Assembly: GCA_016342325.1 (NCBI GenBank)
Contig: JAEINR010000059.1
Span: 1-41,080 of the forward strand
Length of the DNA: 41,080 bases
Direction of reading: 5' to 3'
Source of the DNA: Desulfobacterium sp.
GTDB taxonomy: Bacteria; Desulfobacterota; Desulfobacteria; Desulfobacterales; Desulfobacteraceae
The first letter of the stretch is position 1. Each line of letters opens with the position of its first letter. The notes under the pieces are model-generated. The model was not told the origin of the DNA, searched no databases, and saw nothing but the letters and a program-made list of their open reading frames with translations. Made by a program: the position numbers and the translations under genes. This document shows positions 23,019 through 32,152 of the stretch, one piece after another.

Positions 23019-26000
23019 CTACTTAAAATAGTTCACGCCGGACTCGAAGATCTTCATGTCTGTGTTGCCGATGACGTTCTTGGCAACGTGGTTTCCAATT
23101 CTCTCGCTGTGGCCCATTTTACCCAGGATCCGACCGTCGGCGCTTGTGATGCCCTCAATGGCGTAGATGGAACCGTTGGGATTAAAGGTGCCGTCATAGG
23201 TGGCATTGCCCTGGGCATCCATATACTGGGTGGCGATCTGTCCGTTTGCCATAAGGGTCTTGAGCACCGCATCACTTGCATAGAAACGGCCTTCTCCATG
23301 GGAGAGTGCGGTTTCATGGATATCACCAAGGTTTGTACCGGCAAACCAGGGAGAGAGGTTTGAAGAAACCCGTGTTTTTGCGTACCGGGCAATGTGCCGC
23401 CCGATTTTGTTGTATGCCAGTGTGGGGGAGGTCTCATCCAGGGTTCTGATTTCGCCGTAGGGCAGCAGGCCAAGCTTAACCAGGGCCTGGAACCCGTTAC
23501 AGATACCGAGCATCAGGCCGTCTTTTTCATTGAGCATTTCATGGACGGCATCCTTGATCTTCCCATTCTTGAAAATGGAGGAGATGAATTTACCGGACCC
23601 TTCAGGCTCGTCTCCGGCGCTGAAACCGCCGGGAAGGGCGATAATCTGGGCGTCCTTGATTTTTCCGGCCAGGGTATCTATGGATTCTTCGACCCAGGCG
23701 GCCTCAAGGTTTCTAAAGACAACCACCTCCACGTCGGCACCGGCGTTTTCAAATGCCCGCTGGGTGTCGATCTCGCAGTTTGTTCCCGGAAAAGAAGGAA
23801 TGATCACCTTGGGACGGGCCACCTTGTGTTTGGCAATATGGATAGTGGGGGCGTTGAACTCAATGGTCTCAATGGGGCCCTGGTGGTCCTGTTTAATCTC
23901 AAAGATGGCATTCAGGGGGGCTTCCCACACCTTGATCAGTTCATTGATATCAAGGGTCATCCCCCGGTGGACGATGGTCTCTTTGTCTGTTACCGTTCCC
24001 AGATCAATGTAGTGTGCGGCAAAGAGCGCATCCAGGTCAGCACCGGCATCCACTTCCAGAAGGATGGAACCGATGGCTTCCTCTTTCAGAAGATCCGCTT
24101 CTATATTCTCGTGGATGGAAATACCCAGCTTGTTGCCGAAGCACATTTTTGAGATGGCCGCAACAGAACCGCCCTTGCCGACGGTGTGGGCCGCTGGGAC
24201 ATGGCCGTCTGCAATGGATTTTGTCACAAGGTCATACTTTACCTTCAGATCATCAAAATCGATCACCTCATTGTCATTTCTCACGGCTTTCAAAAGCACC
24301 ACCCGGGAGCCGGCCTTTTTAAATTCCGGTGAGATCACCTGGTTAAGGTTGATGGCTTCCACGGCAAAAGAGATCAACGAGGGCGGCACATCAAGATCCT
24401 TGAACGATCCGGACATGGAGTCCTTGCCGCCGATGGCACCGATCTTGAACTCTTTCTGGGCCCGGTAGGCACCGAGGATCGCAGCAAAGGGTTTTCCCCA
24501 ACGCAACGCCTCTCCCCTCAGGCGCTCAAAGTACTCCTGGAAGGACAGATAGATATCCTGGTAATTTCCGCCCATGGCAACGATCCTGGCAACACTCTCC
24601 ACAACCGCGTACAACCCGCCGTGAAAAGGAGACCAGATGGCCATGTCCGGGTTATAGCCATGGGTCATGAGGGTGCCGGTGTTTGTGTCCTTGCCCTCCA
24701 CCGGGATCTTTGCGGCCATGCCTTCGGTGGGGGTCTGGTAGGTTTTACCGCCAAAGGGCATCAGGGCCGAGCCTGCACCCACGGTGCTGTCAAAGAGCTC
24801 AACAAGCCCCTTCTGGCTGGCACAGTTGATGTCCTGGAGGGTTTCAATCCAGGTGGTTTTGAGATCCCTGGTATCTTTCTTTTTAAACCAGCTGTCTTCC
24901 GGTGCAGGCGCCGCCACTTCAACCTTTGTTGTCTGGCTCACCCCGTTTGAATCAAGGAATTCCCTTGAGATGTCCAGGATCATTTTATCCCGCCACAGGA
25001 TCCGTAACCGGCCACTATCGGTGATGTTTGCAACCAAGGTAGCTTCCAGGTTTTCGGCATTGGCAAGCTGGATAAAGGCTTCTTTGTTCTCTTTTTTGAC
25101 AACAACGGCCATGCGTTCCTGGGACTCTGAAATGGCAAGCTCGGTGCCGTCCAGGCCGTCATATTTTTTCTTGACATTGTCCAGGAAGATATCGATGCTG
25201 TCGGCAAGCTCACCCACGGCAACGGCCACCCCCCCCGCGCCAAAGTCGTTGCAGCGGATAATCATGCGGGAGACGGTCTCGTTCCTGAACAATCGCTGGA
25301 TTTTCCTCTCTTCCGGCGCGTTCCCCTTCTGCACTTCCGCACCGCAGGTGGCAAGGGAGTCTTCCGTATGCTCCTTGCTGGAACCGGTGGCGCCACCACA
25401 CCCATCCCTGCCGGTTCTGCCCCCCACAAGAATCACCACATCACCGGGTTCCGGCACCTCCCGGATCACCTGGTCTTTCGGGGTTGCCGCAATCACCGCC
25501 CCCACTTCCATGCGCTTGGCAAAGAAGCGGTCATTGTAATACTCTTTGACGTATCCGGTGCTCACACCGATCTGGTTGCCGTAGGAGCTGTAACCATGGG
25601 CTGCCCGCTTGCAAATGGTTCGCTGGGGCAGTTTGCCGGAAAGGGTCTCTTCATAGGGGGTCCGTGGATCTCCAGCCCCTGTGATCCGCATGGCCTGATA
25701 CACATAGGACCTTCCGGACAAGGGATCCCTGATGGCGCCGCCCAGGCAGGTGGCCGCCCCGCCAAAGGGCTCTATCTCCGTGGGATGGTTGTGGGTCTCG
25801 TTCTTGAACATCACAAGGTAGGGCACCTTTTTGCCGTCCACATCCACATCCACATTGATGCTGCACGCATTGATCTCTTCACTGACATCAATATCTTTCA
25901 GATAACCGTCTTTCTTCAGGGACTTGGAAGCAATGGTGCCAAGATCCATGAGGGTCTCTTTTTTATCCCTGCCCTTATAGAGGGTTTTCCTGTCTTCCCT

Positions 26001-26774
26001 GTAGAGATCGTAGGTCTTCTGCATCTCACCGGCATAGGCCCCGTCATGGATCTTGACCGCTTCGATCTCGGTCATAAACGTGGTGTGCCGGCAGTGATCC
26101 GACCAGTAGGTATCAATGGCCATCATTTCCGTAATGGTGGGATTCCGGTGCTCACTGTTTTTAAAATAGTCCTGGCAGGATAAAATATCCCCCATGCCCA
26201 TGGCAAACCCCTGGGACGCCTTAAAGGTTTCCAACTCTGCTTCAGAGTAGTCCGTGAACCCGTCAAACACCATCACATCATCGGGAACCGCGGCATCCAT
26301 GTCAATGGATTCGGGAAGGGCAAGATCAAGCTCACAGGACTCCACAATATTGATCAGGTGGCCCTTGATTTTTTCCCTGTCACCTTCCGAGACATTCCCG
26401 GTGATGGCGATCACCTTGGATGCCTTTATAAAGGGACGCTCTTTCGCTGTAAGCAGCTGGACACATTGCATGGCAGAATCGGCCCGCTGATCAAACTGGC
26501 CGGGAAGCAGCCCCATCCTGAACACAAAATCAGCTGTGATAAACCGGCCCTCGTCTTCATAGACATCATCCGTATTGGGCTCACTGAACACATTATCCTT
26601 TGCCAGCCCATAGGTTTCATCATCAAACCCCAGGCACTCATAGCAGTTGATGATTCTCACATCCGTGATACCTGAAATGTTTAAATTCTGGGTCAAATCA
26701 GACAGTAGATGCTCTGCCTCAACCTTAAACGTCTCTTTTTTCTCAACAAACACCCGCCTGATATTGTCTGGCAT
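23019..26774 (-). CDS. purL: Phosphoribosylformylglycinamidine synthase, single-chain form
   Basis: This 1251-residue enzyme converts FGAR, glutamine and ATP to FGAM. The N-terminus (VRRVFVEKK-like start) and overall layout match the single-chain, clade-specific form found in clostridia and some deltas (TIGR01857 type), not the PurS/PurL/PurQ split form. Seen in order: WSDHCRHTTF; FKNETHNHPTEIEPFGGAATC with DPLSGRSY; VILVGGRTGRDGCGGATGSS; the second synthetase half with IGGKDSMSGSF; and a C-terminal glutaminase. That glutaminase has IIPSFPGTNCEID, GGFSAGDEPEGSGKF, the nucleophile Cys in MLGICNGFQALVK (about residue 1090) and ALSHGEGRFYAS. GGGAG precedes the ATG. It is divergent from a LysR gene. 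Confidence 0.97.
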   Translation of the reverse strand: MPDNIRRVFVEKKETFKVEAEHLLSDLTQNLNISGITDVRIINCYECLGFDDETYGLAKDNVFSEPNTDDVYEDEGRFITADFVFRMGLLPGQFDQRADSAMQCVQLLTAKERPFIKASKVIAITGNVSEGDREKIKGHLINIVESCELDLALPESIDMDAAVPDDVMVFDGFTDYSEAELETFKASQGFAMGMGDILSCQDYFKNSEHRNPTITEMMAIDTYWSDHCRHTTFMTEIEAVKIHDGAYAGEMQKTYDLYREDRKTLYKGRDKKETLMDLGTIASKSLKKDGYLKDIDVSEEINACSINVDVDVDGKKVPYLVMFKNETHNHPTEIEPFGGAATCLGGAIRDPLSGRSYVYQAMRITGAGDPRTPYEETLSGKLPQRTICKRAAHGYSSYGNQIGVSTGYVKEYYNDRFFAKRMEVGAVIAATPKDQVIREVPEPGDVVILVGGRTGRDGCGGATGSSKEHTEDSLATCGAEVQKGNAPEERKIQRLFRNETVSRMIIRCNDFGAGGVAVAVGELADSIDIFLDNVKKKYDGLDGTELAISESQERMAVVVKKENKEAFIQLANAENLEATLVANITDSGRLRILWRDKMILDISREFLDSNGVSQTTKVEVAAPAPEDSWFKKKDTRDLKTTWIETLQDINCASQKGLVELFDSTVGAGSALMPFGGKTYQTPTEGMAAKIPVEGKDTNTGTLMTHGYNPDMAIWSPFHGGLYAVVESVARIVAMGGNYQDIYLSFQEYFERLRGEALRWGKPFAAILGAYRAQKEFKIGAIGGKDSMSGSFKDLDVPPSLISFAVEAINLNQVISPEFKKAGSRVVLLKAVRNDNEVIDFDDLKVKYDLVTKSIADGHVPAAHTVGKGGSVAAISKMCFGNKLGISIHENIEADLLKEEAIGSILLEVDAGADLDALFAAHYIDLGTVTDKETIVHRGMTLDINELIKVWEAPLNAIFEIKQDHQGPIETIEFNAPTIHIAKHKVARPKVIIPSFPGTNCEIDTQRAFENAGADVEVVVFRNLEAAWVEESIDTLAGKIKDAQIIALPGGFSAGDEPEGSGKFISSIFKNGKIKDAVHEMLNEKDGLMLGICNGFQALVKLGLLPYGEIRTLDETSPTLAYNKIGRHIARYAKTRVSSNLSPWFAGTNLGDIHETALSHGEGRFYASDAVLKTLMANGQIATQYMDAQGNATYDGTFNPNGSIYAIEGITSADGRILGKMGHSERIGNHVAKNVIGNTDMKIFESGVNYFK

Positions 26775-26891
26775 TTTTATCTCCCTGGTTCAATTGATGC
26801 CCTAATTTTTATAGTTGAACATTGACTTACCACAGGATGTTGTATAAACATAATTAATAATTATAACGTCACCTATAAGCAGAGCTAATGC

Positions 26892-27791
26892 ATGAACATA
26901 AATTTTGAATTATACAAAGTATTCTACCATGCCGGGAAGCACCTGAGCTTTACCAAAACCGCTGAAACGCTGTTTGTCACCCAAAGCTCCATCTCCCAAT
27001 CCATCAAGCAGCTTGAGAAAAATCTGGACATCCTCTTGTTTCTCAGGAACAAGCGGAACATGCAGCTGACCAAAGAAGGAGAGATCCTCCATTCCCATAT
27101 ATCACAGGCCTACAACCTCATCAAGACAGGGGAAAGACATCTTGAACAAACCAAGGCCCTGAACTACGGTGAGATCAAAATCGGGGCAAGTGACACCATC
27201 TGCCGGTACTTCCTCCTGGACTACATTAAACGATTCCATGAAGATTATCCGAACATCAAGATAAACATCACCAACCAGCCCTCCCTGAAATCCCTGGAGG
27301 ATATTGCCCATGGCAAAATGGATTTCGGGATCATCAACCTGCCGGACGGGGTGAAATTAAAGGGCGTAAATGTCACCGAGATAAAAGGGTTTGAAGAGGT
27401 GGCCATCACCACCCAGAAATTTGCAGACAAGCTCCCCAAGCACCCCTCCATAAAGGATTTAAAGAATTTCCCCTTGATCACCCTGACCCCGAATACAAAC
27501 ACCAGGCACTACCTGAACCGGTTCTTTAAGACCCACAATGAATCCCTGGCCCCGGAGTTTGAGCTGGAAAGTATCGATCTCATCATCGATCTTGTGGGAA
27601 TTGGGTTGGGGATCGGCTTTGTAATGAAAGATGCCATTCCCAAGGCGGCAGGTTCCGCCATTCAAACCCTTCAACTGAAAGAGACCCTGCCGTCGAGGAG
27701 CATCGGCATTGTGACGAACAAGGAGCTGCCCTTGAGCATTCCCACCCGGCATTTCAGGGATATACTCATCAATACAGCAAGTGATGATTAA
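26892..27791 (+). CDS. LysR-family transcriptional regulator
   Basis: This 299-residue regulator has an N-terminal winged helix (residues 1-60: FYHAGKHLSFTKTAETLFVTQSSISQSI) and a substrate-binding domain of the LysR type. That domain begins around GEIKIGASDTICRYFLLDYI and has DFGIINLP and GIGLGIGFVMKDAI. The helix-turn-helix resembles the CysB/CbbR/YeiE group but no ligand can be assigned. It is transcribed divergently from purL across a 117-base AT-rich gap, the classic LysR arrangement, so it may regulate purL-purM and itself; this is inference. The start codon has a weak ribosome site. Confidence 0.92.
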   Translation: MNINFELYKVFYHAGKHLSFTKTAETLFVTQSSISQSIKQLEKNLDILLFLRNKRNMQLTKEGEILHSHISQAYNLIKTGERHLEQTKALNYGEIKIGASDTICRYFLLDYIKRFHEDYPNIKINITNQPSLKSLEDIAHGKMDFGIINLPDGVKLKGVNVTEIKGFEEVAITTQKFADKLPKHPSIKDLKNFPLITLTPNTNTRHYLNRFFKTHNESLAPEFELESIDLIIDLVGIGLGIGFVMKDAIPKAAGSAIQTLQLKETLPSRSIGIVTNKELPLSIPTRHFRDILINTASDD

Positions 27792-28015
27792 ATCCAATCC
27801 GTTTGTTATGCATATTTCAGCGGTTGGAATCTTTTTTTATTTTTCTTACCAAAAATCAATTTCCTATCTTTTTATCTGCCGGGTATGATGATAGTATAAA
27901 AAAATAATATCTGCAAATTGGCTGACATATCGCTTCCCCGGAGCACAAAAAGCCGTACCAGGGAGCAATATGTTCTGCTGTGGATGAATCCTATAATATT
28001 TTGAATGGTGAAAAA

Positions 28016-28303
28016 ATGAAAAACCAGATGAATGGACAAAAAACAGTAAAACTGGGTACTAAAAAGAAGCCCGCCGTTGTTAAAGTACAAACAGAAGAAA
28101 GAGTGAAAGAGATCACATCGATATTTGAAGAAAATGGGTGGACTTTTATAATTGGTTTAGAGCCGGATAAACCAGAGGATATTACCGACTTAGACCTATT
28201 ATTGAATAAACCAAAAACAACGATCGTCGAAAAGACAGCTGGCCGTAATGAGCCCTGCCCATGTGGAAGCGGAAAAAAATATAAAAAATGCTGTGGCAAA
28301 TAA
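28016..28303 (+). CDS. SEC-C zinc-binding motif protein (PBPRA1643-like)
   Basis: This protein of about 95 residues ends with [20 protein letters not shown], a complete SEC-C motif (CxCxS...CC) that binds one zinc and in SecA contacts SecB or ribosomes. The preceding part, with [20 protein letters not shown] and [17 protein letters not shown], matches the small SWIM/SEC-C family that I know as PBPRA1643. Its function is not established. The ATG at 28016 is preferred; a GTG at 27980 would add 12 residues. It stands alone between LysR and a hairpin-rich gap. Confidence 0.85.
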   Translation: MKNQMNGQKTVKLGTKKKPAVVKVQTEERVKEITSIFEENGWTFIIGLEPDKPEDITDLDLLLNKPKTTIVEKTAGRNEPCPCGSGKKYKKCCGK

Positions 28304-28325
28304 GGGCATTAAAAATGCCAACAGT

Positions 28326-28360
28326 TTTAGCTTCTTAGCTCTGATTTTCGCGTCAATTAT
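28326..28360 (+). repeat. Intergenic hairpin repeat, partial copy
   Basis: TTAGCTTCTTAGCTCTGATT and following TTCGCGTCAATT closely match the left arm of copy 2 (TTAGGTTCTTATCTCTGATT). The GGCAAG hairpin core is replaced by ATCTTGTCCGG. It again lies just 3' of a gene. Read as a decayed or truncated copy. Confidence 0.55.
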
Positions 28361-28415
28361 CTTGTCCGGTCGGTCCCATGATTTAAAACTTCAAATCCAA
28401 TATTTTTTTGGTGTT

Positions 28416-28450
28416 GGATAAGAGAATGATTTCTCCTTATCCCATTTTTT
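28416..28450 (+). terminator. Rho-independent terminator after the SEC-C gene
   Basis: GGATAAGAGAA (28416-28426), loop TGAT, then TTCTCCTTATCC (28431-28442) form a nearly perfect stem, followed by CATTTTTTTG. It terminates rightward transcription before the DUF2914-cdaA operon. Confidence 0.85.
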
Positions 28451-28484
28451 TGACTTCGTTCGTCGGAAAATCAAGATTCGAACA

Positions 28485-28515
28485 GGGTGAAGCAGACAGA
28501 TAATCTGCTTCACCC
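28485..28515. promoter_or_regulatory. Perfect 12-bp hairpin upstream of DUF2914-cdaA
   Basis: GGGTGAAGCAGA (28485-28496) and TCTGCTTCACCC (28504-28515) are exact inverted repeats with a 7-base loop, ending 48 bases before the DUF2914 start. No T-tract follows, so it is not a standard terminator. It may be a leader hairpin or an operator. Confidence 0.5.
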
Positions 28516-28563
28516 CTCGCTGCCAGGGCAAAGAAGCTTGCAAAAAAACGCGATTGTATTAAT

Positions 28564-28983
28564 ATGACCTACATGAAACCACACCGCATTAAACATTTCT
28601 TCCTTCTGGCCCTGGGCATGGCGGTCATGCTGACAGCCCATGCCGACGCCCAGGCCCCTCCCCCGACCCTGGTCTATGGGACCATGTGCGAATCCATTGA
28701 TAATTTTCATCCGGTAGACCCGGCCGTGGTTTTTTCCATTTCCAAGGGGGAGATCATCTGCTTTACCACCTTTGACCCGGTTCTGGAAAAAACCAATGTT
28801 TTCCACAAATGGTATAAAAGAGAGCAGTTAATCTCACGGGCAAGGCTGACCCTGCAACCACCGAAATGGTCGTCCTTCAGCAGCATGCAACTCAGAAAGG
28901 CCGACAAAGGTCCCTGGCGGGTCGAGATTACCGATACCAACGATAATCTTCTGCAAACCCTGCGTTTCAGTATTTCAGACTGA
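28564..28983 (+). CDS. DUF2914 domain protein, secreted
   Basis: This 139-residue protein has a cleavable signal peptide (HRIKHFFLLALGMAVMLTAHADAQA) and then a DUF2914-like beta domain. Recognisable elements are MCESIDNF, EIICFTTFDPV, VFHKWYKREQLISRARLTL, WSSFSSMQL and the closing GPWRVEITDTNDNLLQTLRF. The domain is extracytoplasmic and of unknown function. A second ATG at 28573 could be the start. Its stop codon lies five bases before the diadenylate cyclase start, so the genes are surely cotranscribed; the pairing suggests a periplasmic partner for the YbbR domains, which is inference. Confidence 0.8.
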   Translation: MTYMKPHRIKHFFLLALGMAVMLTAHADAQAPPPTLVYGTMCESIDNFHPVDPAVVFSISKGEIICFTTFDPVLEKTNVFHKWYKREQLISRARLTLQPPKWSSFSSMQLRKADKGPWRVEITDTNDNLLQTLRFSISD

Positions 28984-28988
28984 CCAGT

Positions 28989-30443
28989 ATGGATACTTTC
29001 TTAAACATCGTTTCAGGGCTGAGGTGGCAGGACTATCTTGACATTGTATTCAACAGCTATGTCCTGTTCCGGCTGTATGTCCTGTTCCGGGGTACCAATG
29101 TCATCCGGGTACTCCTGGTCATCTGTTTGCTCTGGGTCATCCAAAAGATCTCGCTGGGCATGGGGCTGATCATCACCAGCTGGGCAATGCAGGGCATTAT
29201 TACCGTTGCCGGCCTGGTCATTATCATTGTGTTCAGAAATGAAATTTCCGGTGTCCTCCAGACAAAAAATTTAAAATCCTTTTTGTGGGGTATTCCACGG
29301 TATCAATTGCAAACCCCTGTATCCATTATTGTTGAGAGCGCCTATGACCTGACCCGAAAAAAACTTGGTGCCCTGATTGTCCTTCCCATGAAGCAGAATC
29401 TAAGAAGCAGTGTCCAGGGGGGGGTCGCCTGGCAGGGAAAGCTATCCCGGGAAATGCTGGTGAGTATTTTCTGGCATGACAACCCTGTCCATGACGGCGC
29501 CGCCATTATCCAGGGGAACCGCATTACAAAGGTGAGTGCTATTTTACCCCTGTCCAAACGTCAGGACCTGCCCTCCTATTTCGGAACCCGGCACAGGGCA
29601 GCCATGGGGCTTGTGGAACAGACAGATGCACTGGTGCTGGTGGTGTCCGAGGAAACGGGCAGGATATCCCTGTTCATGGAAAACAGGGTCTATGATATCA
29701 ACGACAGCCATGTCCTGACAAAGCTCCTGGACGACCATCTTAGTGAAGAAGCCACCCGTACGGGCCTCCGGCATGAGACAGTGGAACTTGCGGCCGCCGC
29801 CATGATATCCCTGTTCAGCGTCACCGGTCTGTGGCTCAGTTTTTCCAGTGGCGTGGAAACCCTGGCCACCCGGGAGGTTCCCATCGAGTTCATGAACCTT
29901 AAACAAAAGATGGAAATTATCGGGTCATCATCCAACAGCGTGAAGCTTGTGATCAGTGGCGCCAAACCCCTGATTCAAGCCATTGGCCAGGACCAGGTCA
30001 AGGTGAAACTGGACATATCCAAAGCGGTTACAGGGGCCAATGCCATGGGGATTCAAAGGGAAAACATCCTGCTCCCTCCCGGCATACAGTTAAAACAGAT
30101 CGAGCCTTCAGAGGTGGAGGTGACCGTGGATGAAACCGTGCAGAAGCAACTGATGGTTCAACCCACCTGGACGGGCCGCCTCAAACAGGGCCTCATTATT
30201 GTGTCGGCAAAGGCCATTCCGGAAACCGTGGTGGTTAGGGGGGGAAGCATGGGCCTGAAGGACAGAACGACCCTGTTCACCGAGCCGATTCGTCTGGACA
30301 AAATCACGCAATCAGGACGTATATCCACCGGTTTCGCCCTGGGTAAATCCAACCTTCAACTCCAGGATCATAATAAAAACAACGTGACCATTTATTATGA
30401 AATCAAACAGCGCTCCACCCCTGAGAAAACTTCCGAAGGTTAA
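28989..30443 (+). CDS. cdaA: Membrane diadenylate cyclase CdaA fused to YbbR (CdaR-like) domains
   Basis: This 484-residue protein makes cyclic di-AMP from two ATP. Residues 1-85 hold three membrane helices (VLLVICLLWVI, LGMGLIITSW, GIITVAGLVIIIVF). The DAC domain (about 95-265) follows with DNPVHDGAAII (DGA motif, about 168) and FGTRHRAAMG (RHR motif, about 200), both required for catalysis. Another hydrophobic segment (AAAAMISLFSVTGLWLSF, about 268-285) leads to an apparently extracytoplasmic C-terminus with YbbR-like repeats (VPIEFMNLKQKMEI, VELVISG-like strands, VEVTVDETVQKQL). In Firmicutes CdaA and its regulator CdaR are separate proteins encoded side by side; here they are one chain. 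It is coupled to the DUF2914 gene. Confidence 0.92.
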   Translation: MDTFLNIVSGLRWQDYLDIVFNSYVLFRLYVLFRGTNVIRVLLVICLLWVIQKISLGMGLIITSWAMQGIITVAGLVIIIVFRNEISGVLQTKNLKSFLWGIPRYQLQTPVSIIVESAYDLTRKKLGALIVLPMKQNLRSSVQGGVAWQGKLSREMLVSIFWHDNPVHDGAAIIQGNRITKVSAILPLSKRQDLPSYFGTRHRAAMGLVEQTDALVLVVSEETGRISLFMENRVYDINDSHVLTKLLDDHLSEEATRTGLRHETVELAAAAMISLFSVTGLWLSFSSGVETLATREVPIEFMNLKQKMEIIGSSSNSVKLVISGAKPLIQAIGQDQVKVKLDISKAVTGANAMGIQRENILLPPGIQLKQIEPSEVEVTVDETVQKQLMVQPTWTGRLKQGLIIVSAKAIPETVVVRGGSMGLKDRTTLFTEPIRLDKITQSGRISTGFALGKSNLQLQDHNKNNVTIYYEIKQRSTPEKTSEG

Positions 30444-30711
30444 CCTGACACAACTGGAAGCCCAAGGGTTTGATAAAGGCCTAGGCATTTTAATGTCAGT
30501 TTCTGACCTGGAAGGAACATTTGATATAAATGATTCATCTTGTGATGGGTATCTTTGATACCGTTGCATGGGTTGGATATTTTTATTGACATAACCGCTT
30601 GCAACTAACATGGTCATAAACCATTGAAATCATAACGACAGGGACAATCGTCCTGATCCGTGGGATGCTGGCTCTATCCGCGGATCCCACCGTTCCACTG
30701 GGTCTTCCCAG

Positions 30712-31217
30712 GTGCCGTATCCGGCGGCAAATCCCCAAACACCGGAAAAAATCGCCCTGGGGGAAAAACTGTTCAATGACCAACGGTTCAGCACCACCGG
30801 GATGATAAGCTGCGCCAGTTGCCATCTGTCGGAAGAAGCGTTCACAGACAGTCCTTTAAACGTATCAGAAGGGATCAACACGCTCACCGGGACGCGAAAT
30901 GCCCCCACGGTTGTCAATTCCGCTTACTTTGAGAAACTCTTCTGGGACGGGCGGTCCCCGGATCTTGAAAATCAGGCGTTGCACCCCTTTGTAAATCCGG
31001 TTGAGATGGGGCTGAAAACCCACAAGCCCATACTGGACATCGTACAAACAGATGAAGAGTATAAAAAGCAATTCAAGGACGTTTTCGGCAAAACCGGCAC
31101 CGCCGTTACAATGAAAGAGGTCACCCAGGCCATTGCGGCGTTTGAACGCACAAAGATTTCCGGAAATTCGCCATTTGACCGCTGGCTCTACGGCGGCGAA
31201 AAAACCGCCATGAGCCC
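30712..31217 (+). pseudogene. Dihaem cytochrome c peroxidase (MauG family), truncated at both ends
   Basis: The frame encodes the N-terminal domain of a bacterial dihaem peroxidase: NPQTPEKIALGEKLFNDQRF, the first haem motif CASCH, and GTRNAPTVVNSAYFEKLFWDG. LENQALHPFVNPVEMG and FDRWLYGGEKTAMSPS follow. The segment with the second haem is missing. After about position 31217 homology switches, in another frame, to a phosphoesterase. The N-terminus also lacks a signal peptide: the frame opens only 85 bases upstream of the GTG at 30712. It is therefore a remnant of a periplasmic peroxidase, produced by a deletion that fused it to the next gene. Confidence 0.82.
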
Positions 31218-31691
31218 CTCACAAAAGAGACCCCGGTTGTCCTGTTCTCCCATTCCCCCATCCAGAAAATATACAAGGGATGAAATTTCTGGACAGAAGA
31301 TGCTGAAGAGGTCCAGGCATTGTTGAGTCCTTTTGCGGATGTTACGGTGGTATACGGCCATGTGCATCAAATTCAGTACAACCAGATCAACAACATCAGT
31401 TTCCATACCGTCATGGCCACGGCCTGGCCCTGGCCCTACCCCGGAACCTATGCCCAGGCCGAGACCCATCTTACCAAAATAACCATCCCCATGAACCGTG
31501 CCGACCCGTTTTTTGAGCGTGACGCCACCGGTTGGCAGTTCATTAATCTCAAAACAGGGCACATTGACATGTCCTACAATCTTTATAACAACACCAACCG
31601 CACTGTGGCCTATAATCATAAAACCGGGCGGCCGGAGGATACAGCATACCAATCGCCGGGAAAACGAATTTCCCCACAAAGTCATTATTAA
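31218..31691 (+). pseudogene. Metallophosphoesterase C-terminal remnant with nonsense codon
   Basis: In a frame different from the peroxidase, LTKETPVVLFSHSPIQKIYKG is followed by TGA (31281-31283). NFWTEDAEEVQALL and VYGHVHQIQYNQINNISFHTVMATAWPWPYPG then follow, to a stop at 31689-31691. GHVH and SHSP are metallophosphoesterase metal-ligand motifs. The N-terminal half with the DxH and GD motifs is absent. The TGA most likely replaces a tryptophan codon (KGWNFW). The gene is therefore dead by deletion and nonsense mutation. Its position between peroxidase and cytochrome suggests an originally intact three-gene cluster. Confidence 0.78.
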
Positions 31692-31702
31692 AGGAGAAAA
31701 CC

Positions 31703-32110
31703 ATGTCAAACCCATTTAGATGGCTTGTTTTTACACTTGTACCGGTCATTCTGTTTGTCGGGATAAGCGTTGCGGATGACTTTACCAAAGTAGACCTGGA
31801 TCGCTGGCAAAAAGAGTATATGAGTGTTGTGAAAAAAGGCCGGGACCTCTGGGTCAGTCCCCGGCTGGGAACCAATGGGGTGTCATGCGCCCAGTGTCAC
31901 CCCAATGCAGCAAATACCCATCCGGAAACCTATCCAAAATTCCAACAGCAGTTGGGCCGTGTAATCCCCCTTCGAGACATGATTAACTGGTGTATCTTAA
32001 ACCCACTGGAAGGCGAGGAGTTAAATCCCTATGATCCGCGCATGGTGGCCATAGAAACGTATATTTCCCATGAACGGAAGGGCGTTGCCATGGCGCCAGG
32101 CAAGCACTGA
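31703..32110 (+). CDS. Monohaem c-type cytochrome, periplasmic
   Basis: This 135-residue protein has an N-terminal signal peptide (RWLVFTLVPVILFVGISVA) and one haem-binding motif, CAQCH, in the context GTNGVSCAQCHPNAANTHPETYPKFQ. LLRDMINWCI-like and DPRMVAIETYIS stretches follow. The arrangement is that of small cytochromes found beside MauG-type peroxidases and phosphoesterases, and resembles SoxA-like haem domains. A Met near the C-terminus (GVAMAPGKH) or the Met of RDMINW could be the sixth ligand. AAAGGAG lies six bases before the ATG. It remains intact while its two upstream neighbours have decayed. Confidence 0.88.
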   Translation: MSNPFRWLVFTLVPVILFVGISVADDFTKVDLDRWQKEYMSVVKKGRDLWVSPRLGTNGVSCAQCHPNAANTHPETYPKFQQQLGRVIPLRDMINWCILNPLEGEELNPYDPRMVAIETYISHERKGVAMAPGKH

Positions 32111-32152
32111 TTCTCAGAACCGATAAGGGAATACACTGTTTCCAATTTCAAA

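Noticed and set aside
26775-26891. Possible purine riboswitch or PurR box before purL
   Set aside because: None of the conserved purine-aptamer loops and no PurR-type palindrome could be found in this 117-base gap.
30450-30490. Similarity of the sequence after cdaA to the start of the 2-hydroxyacid dehydrogenase at about 36078 (QLxxQGF)
   Set aside because: Only about 20 bases match; too short to claim a duplicated gene fragment.
31281-31283. In-frame TGA in the phosphoesterase remnant as a possible selenocysteine codon
   Set aside because: The context KG-TGA-NFW fits a lost tryptophan; no suitable hairpin follows and the gene is already missing its N-terminal half.
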